This document shows positions 6,123 to 12,874 of a stretch of DNA of 12,874 nt, piece after piece. The translations under genes and the position numbers were made by a program. Under the pieces are notes generated by a model. The model was given only the letters and a program-made list of their open reading frames with translations. It was not told where the DNA came from and ran no database searches. Position 1 is the first letter of the stretch; every line of letters begins with the position of its first letter. This DNA is from an uncultured Sediminibacterium sp. (GTDB taxonomy: Bacteria; Bacteroidota; Bacteroidia; Chitinophagales; Chitinophagaceae), in the NCBI GenBank assembly GCA_937907555.1, contig CALEST010000091.1, positions 1-12,874 on the forward strand, written 5' to 3'.

Positions 6123-7224
6123 TACTTACTGCATTAAAATAAGCCGTTAATCCTCCTTTTACACTGTAGGTTTCTACACCCTTGTGCAATTTAATGTATT
6201 GTGCTGCATAAACACTTCTGATACCCTGGTGACAAATAATATAAACAGGTTGCTGTGGAAGCTGATCAAGGGATTCCTTCAATACAGACATGGGTATCCG
6301 GGCATGAACAAAATCAACTGTTGGATATTCATGCAACTCTCTTACATCTAATATAAAGTGGCCAGGTTGTTCCTGAATTTGCAGGAATTGCCGAATGTCT
6401 ATTTCTGCAATATCTATATCTTCCAGATCTTCCTCCTCATTCATAGGTTCCATTTCATAATTCGTTTTATAAAAAAAAGATTCATCAACAACTGGCACCT
6501 GAGGATTAACTGATAATGCTATTGCATACCAGCTCCCCGATAAAAAATGATAATTAAGCAAGCTGCCATTTTGTTCCTTACCTAAACCCGTAATCCATTT
6601 GATTGCTTCAGCTGCCTGCAGGGTTCCGATGATGCCAGGCAAAACACCTATCACACCCGTTTCTTCACAACTGGCAAACTCATTTTGTAAAGGTTGTTGT
6701 GGAAACAAATGGCGATAGTGAACAGGTTGGGGCATACGGATATTGTTCAGAACTGCCACCTGTCCTTCATATCCGGAAACAGCTCCATATACCCATGGTT
6801 TATTCAGCATTACACAAACATCATTAATCAGGTATTTGGCACCAAAATTATCGGTAGCATCTACTACACAATCAAATTGCTCAATGATAGACAAAGCATT
6901 GTCTTTACTCAATTGAAAAGGGTATTCTATTAGCTGAACTTCTGAGTTCAGTTTCTTTATTTTTTGAGATGCAACTTTTACTTTGAGTTGTCCAATGTCC
7001 GACTCGTTAAATAAAACCTGCCGATGCAGATTGCTCAAACTAACCTGGTCGGGATCCATGATGCCAATGGAACCAACACCTGCCCCGGCCAGATACTGGA
7101 GTACAGGACATCCCAATCCCCCCATACCCACAATCAAAACTTTCGCTTCCGCTAATTTTTGCTGGGCATCTGCCCCGAATCCGGGCAGTATCATTTGTCT
7201 GATATATCGGTTATAGTTGGCCAT
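6115..7224 (-). CDS. moeB: Molybdopterin-synthase adenylyltransferase MoeB fused to a rhodanese domain
   Basis: E1-like enzyme that adenylates the C-terminal Gly-Gly of MoaD so it can be thiocarboxylated. Residues 1 to about 250 are the ThiF/MoeB domain: nucleotide loop GMGGLG (33-38), SNLHRQVLF (64-72), Asp125 in DATDNF, and Cys186 in ASCEETGVIGVLPG. Residues about 275-369 are a rhodanese domain with DVRELHEYP and active-site Cys331 in CHQGIRS, a likely sulfur donor, as in MOCS3-type proteins. Odd point: the two CxxC zinc pairs of E. coli MoeB are missing; the first is replaced by HYRH (169-172) and the second by NPQVPVV, so no classical zinc site is expected. It sits 1 bp after moaD, its likely substrate gene. 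Confidence 0.94.
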   Translation of the reverse strand: MANYNRYIRQMILPGFGADAQQKLAEAKVLIVGMGGLGCPVLQYLAGAGVGSIGIMDPDQVSLSNLHRQVLFNESDIGQLKVKVASQKIKKLNSEVQLIEYPFQLSKDNALSIIEQFDCVVDATDNFGAKYLINDVCVMLNKPWVYGAVSGYEGQVAVLNNIRMPQPVHYRHLFPQQPLQNEFASCEETGVIGVLPGIIGTLQAAEAIKWITGLGKEQNGSLLNYHFLSGSWYAIALSVNPQVPVVDESFFYKTNYEMEPMNEEEDLEDIDIAEIDIRQFLQIQEQPGHFILDVRELHEYPTVDFVHARIPMSVLKESLDQLPQQPVYIICHQGIRSVYAAQYIKLHKGVETYSVKGGLTAYFNAVSNE

Positions 7225-7225
7225 T

Positions 7226-7459
7226 TTATCCTCCGGAAAAGGGTGGCATTAAAGCAACAGTATCGCCCTGCTTCAAAGGAGCGTTTTCATGAATCACCTG
7301 TTGATTTAATGCAAGGAAATATTTTTTATTGGCCAGGGCGGGAAAACGGTTTAATACCCCTTTCATCAATGTATCTGTATCAGCACAGTATTCCCAGGAT
7401 AGCGCTGCCACCAGGGTAATATCGGTTATTGAACCAAAAAACAATACTTGAATTCCCAT
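7226..7459 (-). CDS. moaD: Molybdopterin synthase sulfur carrier subunit MoaD
   Basis: Small ubiquitin-like sulfur carrier. The 77-residue length and the ending DTVALMPPFSGG, with the obligatory terminal Gly-Gly, identify a MoaD/ThiS fold; its place between moeB and the other Moco genes makes MoaD far more likely than ThiS. MoeB would activate the terminal Gly, the rhodanese domain or another donor would convert it to a thiocarboxylate, and MoaE would use it. The N-terminus (MGIQVLFFGSITDIT) has the usual first beta strand. Spacing is 1 bp to moeB and 4 bp from the TSUP gene, consistent with cotranscription. Confidence 0.93.
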   Translation of the reverse strand: MGIQVLFFGSITDITLVAALSWEYCADTDTLMKGVLNRFPALANKKYFLALNQQVIHENAPLKQGDTVALMPPFSGG

Positions 7460-7463
7460 ACAC

Positions 7464-8195
7464 TCAATTTACAAACAACAGTTTAGAAACAGCCATTATC
7501 AATACTACAGCTAAAATAAATTTCAGCTGTGTAGTCTTAAATCGGGATGAGCCCATATAAGCTCCCAACCAGCCTCCTACTAAAACAAAACCTATGATTA
7601 TATACATAGAAGGTGCAAGGTCAAATCCTTTTTTCAATTGTCCCATCATTCCCGATGCAGAATTCAAAAATATAAAAATAGCGCTGATGGCTGCTGTTTG
7701 TTGTATGGTGGCCCAGCCCATCATCAATAAAAGCGGCGACAACAAGATACCCCCGCCCATGCCTATCATTCCGGAAAGCAGCCCGATAACCCCTCCGGCC
7801 AAACTTAGCCAGTACCACTTAGGACTGGAAATATTTTCAACAGCCGGTGGCTTTATGAGCATCCTAATAACAGCAATCAACAAGACGATGGCCAGAATTT
7901 TCTTGTACATAGGTTCGGACACCGGTATAATACTGCCTAAATAAGCAGCGGGTATGGAAGTTGCCACCAAGGGCCACAACATGGTCGATTTAAAATGCCG
8001 GGCTTTATAAAAAGAAAGAAATGAAACGAGTGAAACAATCAGGTTGAGGATTAAAGCAGTTGGCTTCATTACCGCAGGACTAATATTCAAAAGCGCCATT
8101 AGTGCCAGATAGCCACTGGCGCCCCCATGCCCTACAGATGCATACAGAAATGCTACAATTAAAAATGCAAAGCCTTCTATCCACATTTGTTCCAT
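7464..8195 (-). CDS. TSUP (TauE/SafE) family membrane transporter
   Basis: Integral membrane protein of 243 residues with about eight hydrophobic segments. Each half carries the family glycine-rich signature: GHGGASG (22-28) and GMIGMGGGILLSP (142-154), reflecting the internal duplication of TSUP transporters. Known members export or import small sulfur anions or organosulfonates (sulfite, sulfoacetate, taurine-related compounds), and many have unknown substrates. Lying inside the Moco array (4 bp from moaD, 9 bp from moeA), it may move a sulfur species or an oxyanion such as molybdate, or the substrate or product of the oxidoreductase; the sequence does not decide. No modABC molybdate uptake genes are present in the window. 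Confidence 0.9.
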   Translation of the reverse strand: MEQMWIEGFAFLIVAFLYASVGHGGASGYLALMALLNISPAVMKPTALILNLIVSLVSFLSFYKARHFKSTMLWPLVATSIPAAYLGSIIPVSEPMYKKILAIVLLIAVIRMLIKPPAVENISSPKWYWLSLAGGVIGLLSGMIGMGGGILLSPLLLMMGWATIQQTAAISAIFIFLNSASGMMGQLKKGFDLAPSMYIIIGFVLVGGWLGAYMGSSRFKTTQLKFILAVVLIMAVSKLLFVN

Positions 8196-8204
8196 ATATC
8201 AATG

Positions 8205-9374
8205 TTAGAATAAATAAACGGTAACCTGCTGACCTTTGGAAAAACGAAATTCAGCAGCAGGCAATTCAACCCAGCAATTGGCCACAGAAAAAGCACCTAC
8301 CTGATAGGATGCCTGTGCTTCTAATATGGTTACTTCTCCATTTTGAAGGAACCCTTTTACAAAAAAATCAAAGGGCGTATTTTTTTCATACTCCTGCGCC
8401 ATTCTCGCCTGTTGTGCAGGTGAAATTTGCATGCCCATCATTAACTGAATTACCGGCTTTACATATTGTTGAAAACAATGCAACACAGAACTGGGATTTC
8501 CCGGCAGTCCCAAAATTAATGTTTGATTCAGCTTTCCTGCAAACAAAGGCTTTCCCGGCTTCTGTTTCACCCCATGAAAAATAGTATCAACACCTGCCTG
8601 CTGAGCTGCTGCAGCTACAAAATCGTAGTCCCCCACACTTACCCCTCCTGTTAACAATATAAGATCAGCCCATTGAAGGGCTTGATCAATAGCTGCTTTT
8701 GTATCCGCTAAATCATCCTTTACCCATTGCAGCCGACATTGATTTACGCTCAGCTGTTTCAAAGCTGCAGTTAGACCCATTGAATTGGATTCATAAACCT
8801 GACCATATTCAAGTACATCTCCGGGTTTTACCAACTCATTTCCAGTAATGATCAATGCTATTTTCGGAGCAGGGAATACGGATAACCCTGTAATACCCAG
8901 ACTCGCCAGCATGGCAATCTGGTAGGCATGCAAACAAGTGCCCTTGGTTAATACCACTGCATCTTTCTTTACAGAAGATCCAGGCATTCTGATATTCAAA
9001 CCAATCTCCTGTTTAGTTTGCCTTATTATAATTCCTTCAGCCTTTTCTTCTACCCATTCTTTCTGCACTACCCAGGTTGCACCGGAAGGAACAGGACCGC
9101 CTGTAAATACCTTAATCGCCTTCCCCTCTTGCAAGGTCAAAGACCGATTGCTACCGGCAGGCAATTCATCCTGCAGCTGCAGCAACTGATCAGTTGCAAA
9201 ACTACTGACTGCATATCCATCCATGGAGGATTGTAGAAATCCGGGCATATCTATCGGACTCTTGATATCTTCTGCAACCACCCTGCCAGCCGATTCTGCC
9301 AGCGGATGGATAATAGGGTCTAATGTTCTGACCTTACTGAACAATGCCTGTTTGGCTTCACTTACAGTTATCAT
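8205..9374 (-). CDS. moeA: Molybdopterin molybdotransferase MoeA
   Basis: Inserts molybdenum into adenylated molybdopterin with release of AMP, working after the MoaB half of MoaCB. The 389 residues match the family (about 390-410). Seen: PGFLQSSMDGYAV (44-56, Asp52 aligning with the conserved Asp of E. coli MoeA), FTGGPVPSGATWVVQKEW, IALIITGNELVKPGD, GQVYESNSMGL, LLTGGVSVGDYDFV (the MogA-like MPT-binding domain), KQKPGKPLFAG, LGLPGNPSSV, and a C-terminal beta domain ending near the stop. ATG 9374 gives the normal start MITVSEAKQ. It lies 5 bp after moaA. No internal truncation seen. Confidence 0.97.
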   Translation of the reverse strand: MITVSEAKQALFSKVRTLDPIIHPLAESAGRVVAEDIKSPIDMPGFLQSSMDGYAVSSFATDQLLQLQDELPAGSNRSLTLQEGKAIKVFTGGPVPSGATWVVQKEWVEEKAEGIIIRQTKQEIGLNIRMPGSSVKKDAVVLTKGTCLHAYQIAMLASLGITGLSVFPAPKIALIITGNELVKPGDVLEYGQVYESNSMGLTAALKQLSVNQCRLQWVKDDLADTKAAIDQALQWADLILLTGGVSVGDYDFVAAAAQQAGVDTIFHGVKQKPGKPLFAGKLNQTLILGLPGNPSSVLHCFQQYVKPVIQLMMGMQISPAQQARMAQEYEKNTPFDFFVKGFLQNGEVTILEAQASYQVGAFSVANCWVELPAAEFRFSKGQQVTVYLF

Positions 9375-9379
9375 AATAT

Positions 9380-10366
9380 TTAACCCCCAATTGCAATCAT
9401 GCTTCTGTTATGCAATAGTTCGGCATTTATTTTTTCAAAATCATTTGAGAACTGGCCGCCCAATTCTTTGTGTTTTTTAAAAATGGAATCTTCAATCAAT
9501 GGAAGAATATTTTCACCAGAACGCAATGCTGTCAGCAAATCTGTTTCTTCAGAAGAAAACAAACAATTTTTTATTTTACCATCTGCTGTTAAACGGATAC
9601 GGTTACAGGTATTGCAAAAGGGAGCACTCATGGTGCTGATTACTGCAAAGCTCCCAACATGATTTGCTATTGAAAACTGCTTACTCGTATCATTGGGCTC
9701 GTTCCGGGCTGGGGCAATGGTATATTCTTTTCCAATTATTTCCAGCATTTCCTGAAACGTAACCAGCTTATCGCTATTCCATTTGTTTCCATCAAAAGGC
9801 ATGAACTCAATAAAGCGAATTTGAATGGGGGTTTCTTTGGTCCATGCAATAAAATCTAATATTTCATGTTCATTCATTCCTTTCACCACTACCACATTAA
9901 TTTTCAGTTTAAACCCATGCGACAGCAATAAATCAATATTGTTTCTCACCTGATTAAACTGATCCCTTCTGGTCAGTAGCTGAAATTTTTCTTTTTGTAA
10001 AGTATCTAAACTGATATTGAGGGAATTTATACCTGCTTCCTTTAATTCATTAATAAACAAGTGAATCCGGGTAGCATTGGTTGTCATGGTTAAGTTAACC
10101 CCCAGTTTACCCAACTCATTTATAATGGCGGCAGCATCTTTTCGAACCAGCGGCTCTCCGCCGGTTAATCTGATTTTTTTCACTCCGTTCTGCACAAACA
10201 AAGTAGCCAGCTGAACAATCTCGTCTTTCTGCATCAAACGCTGATTGGGCATGAATGCATAGTCTTCTTCGGGCATGCAATAAAAGCAACGCAGATTGCA
10301 ATTGTCCGTTAAAGAAATTCGCAGGTAATCGTGTGCTCTATTGTACTGATCAATCAGCATTTTCAT
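9380..10366 (-). CDS. moaA: GTP 3',8-cyclase MoaA (radical SAM)
   Basis: Radical SAM enzyme that, with MoaC, turns GTP into cyclic pyranopterin monophosphate, the first step of Moco synthesis. The 328 residues are the expected length. The SAM cluster motif CNLRCFYC gives Cys23, Cys27 and Cys30; RLTGGEPLVR (66-75) binds SAM. The second [4Fe-4S] cluster, which binds GTP, uses Cys251 and Cys254 (FCNTCNRIRL) and Cys268 (KNCLFS). The conserved C-terminal Gly-Gly is present (IGG end). The start overlaps the end of the mocA-like gene by 17 bp; a second Met at codon 3 is an alternative start and makes little difference. Confidence 0.98.
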   Translation of the reverse strand: MKMLIDQYNRAHDYLRISLTDNCNLRCFYCMPEEDYAFMPNQRLMQKDEIVQLATLFVQNGVKKIRLTGGEPLVRKDAAAIINELGKLGVNLTMTTNATRIHLFINELKEAGINSLNISLDTLQKEKFQLLTRRDQFNQVRNNIDLLLSHGFKLKINVVVVKGMNEHEILDFIAWTKETPIQIRFIEFMPFDGNKWNSDKLVTFQEMLEIIGKEYTIAPARNEPNDTSKQFSIANHVGSFAVISTMSAPFCNTCNRIRLTADGKIKNCLFSSEETDLLTALRSGENILPLIEDSIFKKHKELGGQFSNDFEKINAELLHNRSMIAIGG

Positions 10367-10958
10367 TGTTTAAAATTTCACAAAACCGCTCATAATCAGC
10401 TGCGGAATCAATATCCAGCCAACCCAATTCAAAATCAATCGTCTCCAAATCATCTGGATATTGATGCAATATAGTCCGTGCGCCCTTATCCCCTTTCAAT
10501 TGGTTCAATTCTTCAAAATATTTAGCTGACAATAAAAGGGGGGTACCCACAATACCCTGATATCTCGCAGCAACCAGTCCCTTTTGGGTTTCAGTTTGTA
10601 TCTGAATCATTTTCCGCAAAAGAGCCTCATTTAAAAATGGCTGATCAGCTACCAGGATAAATAAAAATTGTAAATCCGGACTTTGCTGCTGCATAGCAGT
10701 AAGTCCTGATTGTATGGAACTGCTCATTCCAGCCTGATAGTCCTTATTATGAACCAGCACTACTTTATGAGACTGAATGATGGAACTGATTTCCTGATGA
10801 TAATGTCCCGTTACAATCGATACAAGGTTAGGTTTCAACACCAATACTTCTTCCACAATTTTTTCCAATATGGTCTTGTCTTTGTAGGGCAATAACATTT
10901 TGGCCTTCCCCATTCGGGATGCTTTGCCTGCCGCCAATATCATCACTCCACAATTCAT
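10350..10958 (-). CDS. mocA: MocA-like molybdenum cofactor nucleotidyltransferase
   Basis: Nucleotidyltransferase of the MobA/MocA superfamily, 202 residues. The nucleotide-binding loop LAAGKASRMGKAKMLLPY (8-25) has the LAAG...K.LLP form of MocA and of partners of xanthine-dehydrogenase-family enzymes, rather than the LAGG...GGDK form of GTP-using MobA. VADQPF (103-108) supplies the metal-binding Asp, and GTPLLL...LKGDKGAR and WLDIDSAADYERF are typical of this group. It probably joins CMP to Mo-molybdopterin, making the MCD cofactor used by the hydroxylase encoded upstream. ATGA overlap with xdhC (10955-10958) implies coupled translation. The nucleotide (CTP versus GTP) is inferred from motifs. 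Confidence 0.88.
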   Translation of the reverse strand: MNCGVMILAAGKASRMGKAKMLLPYKDKTILEKIVEEVLVLKPNLVSIVTGHYHQEISSIIQSHKVVLVHNKDYQAGMSSSIQSGLTAMQQQSPDLQFLFILVADQPFLNEALLRKMIQIQTETQKGLVAARYQGIVGTPLLLSAKYFEELNQLKGDKGARTILHQYPDDLETIDFELGWLDIDSAADYERFCEILNNENAD

Positions 10959-12046
10959 ATTTTGCTATGAATAGGTGTCAACTGATTTTTCAAATGAATG
11001 GGAATTCTGTTTTCCATAACGGCCATAATTTCTGCACAAACAGAAAGCGCAATTTCAGCAGAAGTTTCTGCGCCCAGTGCCAATCCGGTTGGGCCATAAA
11101 TATTACTGAGTTGCGATTCAGAAAACAGCATTCCCTGCTCCTTTAAATCATTCAATAAACGATCCCTCTTGGCAGCCGGCCCCAATAAACCAATATAGCG
11201 GAAGCTTTGTGAATACATGGCTTGTAGAAAAGCCATATCATAATTGTAATTATGGGTCATTAATACAATGGCTGTGCGATCGTCAATGGTCAGCTTAGGA
11301 ATTACAGCATCTGGTTTACCAACAATGATATTATCCGCCTGAGGGAAACGCTGTGCATTTGCGTGTGTTGGTCTTCCGTCTACAACAGTTGTATTCCATC
11401 CGATTAATCTGCCCATCGCCTCCAGCGGCATTGTATCGTTTCCAGCACCCACTATAATAAGCGAAACCGGAGGTAGTATGTATTCTATATACACTTCCTG
11501 TTTTCCCTCATTGCTATCTACTAAAATATATTCTGATTTTTTCTGTGAAAGTACGCGCTGAATCGCTTCCTGTACAACGGGCAATTCAATTGTAACAACT
11601 TGATTGTGCAAAAGAGTACCCCAGTGCTCAGCATGATTTCGGTTAAATCCGGTAACCAATACCTGCGGATTTCTGGTAAGCAATATTTCCTGCAACCCCT
11701 TAATCAAATCGTTTTGATTGGTATTAAGCGGTTCAAACAGAATACGAACAATCCCATTGCATCCTAGTTGTACACCCAGCTTGGCATCGTCTTCATCTGT
11801 AGTATCATATACCACTAATTTCTTTTTGCCCTGCTTAATGGCAAGAGCAGCCTTTCTTAAAGCATCTCCTTCCAGGCATCCTCCGCTGATGGCTCCAATA
11901 TATCTTCCATCTTCACTCACCAGCATGCGGGCTCCCGGCCTTCTGTAAGAAGACCCCTCCACGTGCACAACAGTTGCCAGTGCCATCCGCTGTTTCTCTT
12001 GTTCCATTTGTTCAAATGCACGAACTATATCCGCTAATTCCTTCAT
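10955..12046 (-). CDS. xdhC: XdhC/CoxI family Mo-cofactor maturation factor
   Basis: XdhC proteins bind the molybdenum cofactor, protect it, promote its sulfuration and deliver it to xanthine-dehydrogenase-family enzymes. The N-terminal half shows the family signature: ATVVHVEGSSYRRPGARML (24-42), GAISGGCLEGD (51-61) and LGVQLGCNGIVRILFEPL (90-107). The C-terminal half is a Rossmann domain (SLIIVGAGNDTMPL, 195-208; TTVVDGRP; VLMTHNYNYDMAFL; YIGLLGPAAKRDRL). Length 363 is typical. It lies between the cytochrome c gene (11 bp upstream) and mocA (4-bp overlap), the expected place for a factor dedicated to the large subunit encoded first in the array. Confidence 0.94.
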   Translation of the reverse strand: MKELADIVRAFEQMEQEKQRMALATVVHVEGSSYRRPGARMLVSEDGRYIGAISGGCLEGDALRKAALAIKQGKKKLVVYDTTDEDDAKLGVQLGCNGIVRILFEPLNTNQNDLIKGLQEILLTRNPQVLVTGFNRNHAEHWGTLLHNQVVTIELPVVQEAIQRVLSQKKSEYILVDSNEGKQEVYIEYILPPVSLIIVGAGNDTMPLEAMGRLIGWNTTVVDGRPTHANAQRFPQADNIIVGKPDAVIPKLTIDDRTAIVLMTHNYNYDMAFLQAMYSQSFRYIGLLGPAAKRDRLLNDLKEQGMLFSESQLSNIYGPTGLALGAETSAEIALSVCAEIMAVMENRIPIHLKNQLTPIHSKI

Positions 12047-12057
12047 GAAATCTTGGC

Positions 12058-12477
12058 TTATGATCTACGCTTTTTCACCTGATCGGGTAATATGGGCTTG
12101 GTATTTTTGTTGCCCCAGCTATTCTGTATATAATTCAGCACGTCGGCTATCTCCTGATCGGAAAGATACTCTACACTGGGCATCACCCCATTGTAGGTTA
12201 CTCCGTTCACTTTTATTTCTCCGGACTGCCCCTTTACTAATACGTCAATGATTTCATTCGGACTCTTCTTTAAAAAATCAGACTGGGCAACGGGAGGAAA
12301 AACTCCCTCCAATCCCTTTCCATCCTGCATATGACAGTTCATGCAATTGGTTTCATACACTTTTTTCCCAGCCTCGATGCTTTGTTTCAAATTAAAAGGC
12401 TGCACAAAGGCAATAGAAAGAAAACCTCCCACAATCAATACCGACAAAGTCTTTTTCCCAGCTTTCATCTGTTCCAA
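12058..12477 (-). CDS. Secreted c-type cytochrome, electron acceptor of the Mo enzyme
   Basis: 139-residue monoheme class I cytochrome c. Residues 5-9 (KAGKK) plus hydrophobic 10-28 form a Sec signal or membrane anchor, so the heme domain is periplasmic. Heme attachment is CMNCH (Cys45, Cys48, His49), and Met99 in NGVMPSVEYLSDQEIADVLNYI is the probable sixth ligand. The start could be ATG 12477 (MEQMKAGKK) or ATG 12468 (MKAGKK), the latter giving a more classical signal peptide. It follows the molybdenum hydroxylase gene by 36 bp, and IorB-type enzymes without FAD commonly pass electrons to such a cytochrome; this pairing is inferred from context. Confidence 0.9.
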   Translation of the reverse strand: MEQMKAGKKTLSVLIVGGFLSIAFVQPFNLKQSIEAGKKVYETNCMNCHMQDGKGLEGVFPPVAQSDFLKKSPNEIIDVLVKGQSGEIKVNGVTYNGVMPSVEYLSDQEIADVLNYIQNSWGNKNTKPILPDQVKKRRS

Positions 12478-12513
12478 TTAAGATTTATCAATTACAATAT
12501 TTCAAATACCACT

Positions 12514-12873
12514 CTATACAATCTTATTAATATCAAAAGGCAGTCTGCGGATACGTTTTCCTGTTGCTGCAAATATGGCATTGCACAAAGCAGGTGCAAA
12601 TGGAGGCAAGCCTGGTTCACCAACTCCTTTAATTTTATCTCCGCCATCGGCTAAAATATGCACTTCCACTTTTGGCATTTCATTAATACGGACCAATGGA
12701 TTATTATGGTAATTAGATTGAACCGTTGCTCCTTTGTCAAAAGTAATACCGCCTTTAATTGCAGCAGTTAATGCCATTACAGCCGAACCCTCTACCTGCG
12801 CCCGGGTATTGTCTGGATTCACTACTGTACCCAGATCAATGACAGCAACTACTTTTTCAATTTTTACACCTGC
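12514..12873 (-). CDS. Molybdenum hydroxylase large subunit, IorB-like (N-terminal part outside window)
   Basis: The last 119 residues of a xanthine-oxidase-family, molybdopterin-binding subunit. The frame is open to the right edge, so most of the protein is missing; a GTG at 12822 is an internal Val, not a start. Seen: VVAVIDLGTVVNPDNTRAQ (common in isoquinoline 1-oxidoreductase beta subunits), QVEGSAVMALTAA, NYHNNPLVRINEMPKVEVH, and GVGEPGLPPFAPALCNAI, whose Glu in GVGEPG is the universal catalytic base of the family. These enzymes hydroxylate aldehydes or N-heterocycles using water. The Asp-Leu-Gly in VIDLG, where Asp-Cys-Gly is frequent, may be a minor variant. The substrate cannot be read from the fragment. 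Confidence 0.93.
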   Translation of the reverse strand, partial: AGVKIEKVVAVIDLGTVVNPDNTRAQVEGSAVMALTAAIKGGITFDKGATVQSNYHNNPLVRINEMPKVEVHILADGGDKIKGVGEPGLPPFAPALCNAIFAATGKRIRRLPFDINKIV

Positions 12874-12874
12874 T

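Noticed and set aside
7621..7818. Minus-strand open frame inside the TSUP gene in another frame
   Set aside because: Fully inside a well-supported membrane protein gene, with no recognisable domain; a shadow frame.

Overview
The window looks like a chromosomal segment from a Bacteroidota bacterium, probably a Chitinophagaceae-type member. Evidence is the moderate A+T bias, A-rich start regions without clear Shine-Dalgarno sites, a TTTG-N20-TATTTTTG promoter of the Bacteroidota sigma type in front of a tRNA, a lipoprotein signal ending in LSCSK, and a MoaC-MoaB fusion. The placement is inferred from these traits, not from a database search.

Left part (1-3151): the 3' end of a YdhF-like aldo/keto reductase on the plus strand meets phosphoglycerate kinase (pgk) tail to tail with no base between the stop codons. 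Upstream of pgk on the minus strand is glyceraldehyde-3-phosphate dehydrogenase (gap), with an intrinsic-terminator hairpin between the two glycolytic genes.

Middle (3152-4763): the spacer upstream of gap holds a gap -7-like element, a 9-bp inverted repeat with half-site centres 22 bp apart, and the promoter of a divergent tRNA-Glu(UUC). The tRNA is followed by a 14-bp hairpin and then by an unusual chain of short hairpins (3411-3544) with A- and GA-rich loops, one containing tandem G.A mismatches. This chain matches no gene I recognise and is the best candidate for something undescribed. A small lipoprotein and an SRAP (HMCES/YedK) DNA-protein crosslink protein follow; a perfect 7-bp inverted repeat contains the SRAP start codon.

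Right part (4758-12873, all minus strand): a compact ten-gene array plus the partial gene at the right edge. In transcription order it is: molybdenum hydroxylase large subunit (partial), c-type cytochrome, XdhC-like factor, MocA-like nucleotidyltransferase, MoaA, MoeA, a TSUP membrane transporter, MoaD, MoeB fused to rhodanese, MoaE and MoaCB. Gaps are 36 bp or less and several genes overlap. Together they could make molybdopterin (MoaA, MoaC, MoaD/E, MoeB), insert Mo (MoaB, MoeA), convert it to the cytosine dinucleotide form (MocA) and load it (XdhC) into a xanthine-oxidase-family enzyme that passes electrons to the cytochrome. The cluster thus reads as one enzyme together with its own cofactor pathway.
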